A DNA stretch of 64,000 nt from Pirellulaceae bacterium (GTDB taxonomy: Bacteria > Planctomycetota > Planctomycetia > Pirellulales > Pirellulaceae). Positions 63,950-64,000 of this stretch are shown piece after piece; the stretch's first letter is position 1; every line of letters begins with the position of its first letter. The position numbers and the translations under genes were made by a program. A model generated the notes under the pieces. It had not been told where the DNA came from. It ran no database searches and worked only from the letters and a program-made list of their open reading frames with translations. The stretch lies in NCBI GenBank assembly GCA_019636385.1, contig JAHBXT010000003.1, positions 310,001-374,000 on the forward strand, given 5' to 3'.

Positions 63950-64000
63950 CGCATGCGAGTTCAGATTGCCAATCTGTCAACAGATTTTACGAGGTGACTG

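Noticed and set aside
1..64000. CRISPR arrays, rRNA genes, prophage or integrase genes
   Set aside because: No regularly spaced repeats, rRNA sequence or phage-type gene set was seen anywhere in the window.

Overview
The window reads as a chromosomal segment of a planctomycete of the Pirellulaceae/Rhodopirellula type. The main evidence is two large DUF1549/DUF1553 cytochrome proteins, one directly followed by a Tat-exported DUF1501 protein, together with DUF1080 and ceramidase-like secreted proteins, many ECF-type sigma factors and loosely packed genes separated by hairpin-rich spacers. Assignments come from reading translated sequence and motifs by eye; no database search was run.

Positions 1-1200 hold the end of a di-heme cytochrome gene and a tRNA-Ser. 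Positions 1203-12231 (minus strand) are a complete group 3b [NiFe]-hydrogenase operon: a cyclic-nucleotide-binding-domain protein, hydB, hydG, hydD, hydA, a maturation protease, then hypA, B, F, C, D, E. Divergent from it, 12612-24150 (plus strand) holds rnfB, a 1656-residue pyruvate:ferredoxin oxidoreductase, rnfC, a fused rnfD-rnfG, rnfE, rnfA, a small Cys-rich membrane protein and a plant-type ferredoxin:NADP reductase. A 7Fe ferredoxin gene (fdxA, minus strand) closes the block. Together these genes can link pyruvate oxidation, ferredoxin, NAD(H), NADP(H), H2 and an ion gradient; they look like an anaerobic redox module in a lineage usually regarded as aerobic.

Positions 24600-34600 are mixed housekeeping genes: a sigma factor, an MDR dehydrogenase, a TIM-barrel epimerase, an HTH protein, secreted MsrB, MetF, a polytopic membrane protein, CsrA and tRNA-Glu. 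Just after tRNA-Glu lies a decayed type I restriction-modification locus in which an hsdM start is joined to hsdR pieces (34727-35558). Positions 35764-44521 hold the planctomycete-type secreted cytochrome/DUF1501 genes and a ceramidase-like gene.

Positions 44726-56129 (minus strand) form a metal-resistance region: cusA-, cusB- and cusC-like genes, a 1300-bp IS3-family (IS407-like) insertion with 4-bp target duplications, a secreted His/Cys/Met-containing protein, and an ECF sigma/anti-sigma pair whose anti-sigma factor carries a dense cysteine cluster. The same two-part promoter motif (GTGAAGAA-N14-GCATCTAA on the minus strand) precedes both the sigma gene and the secreted-protein gene, which points to an autoregulated ECF regulon. 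Positions 56500-64000 hold an IS4-like transposase remnant, DUF1080, glycogen debranching enzyme GlgX with a strong downstream terminator, a HEAT-like membrane protein, a small protein, and a TatD-family hydrolase resembling EboB of the ebo cluster at the right edge.
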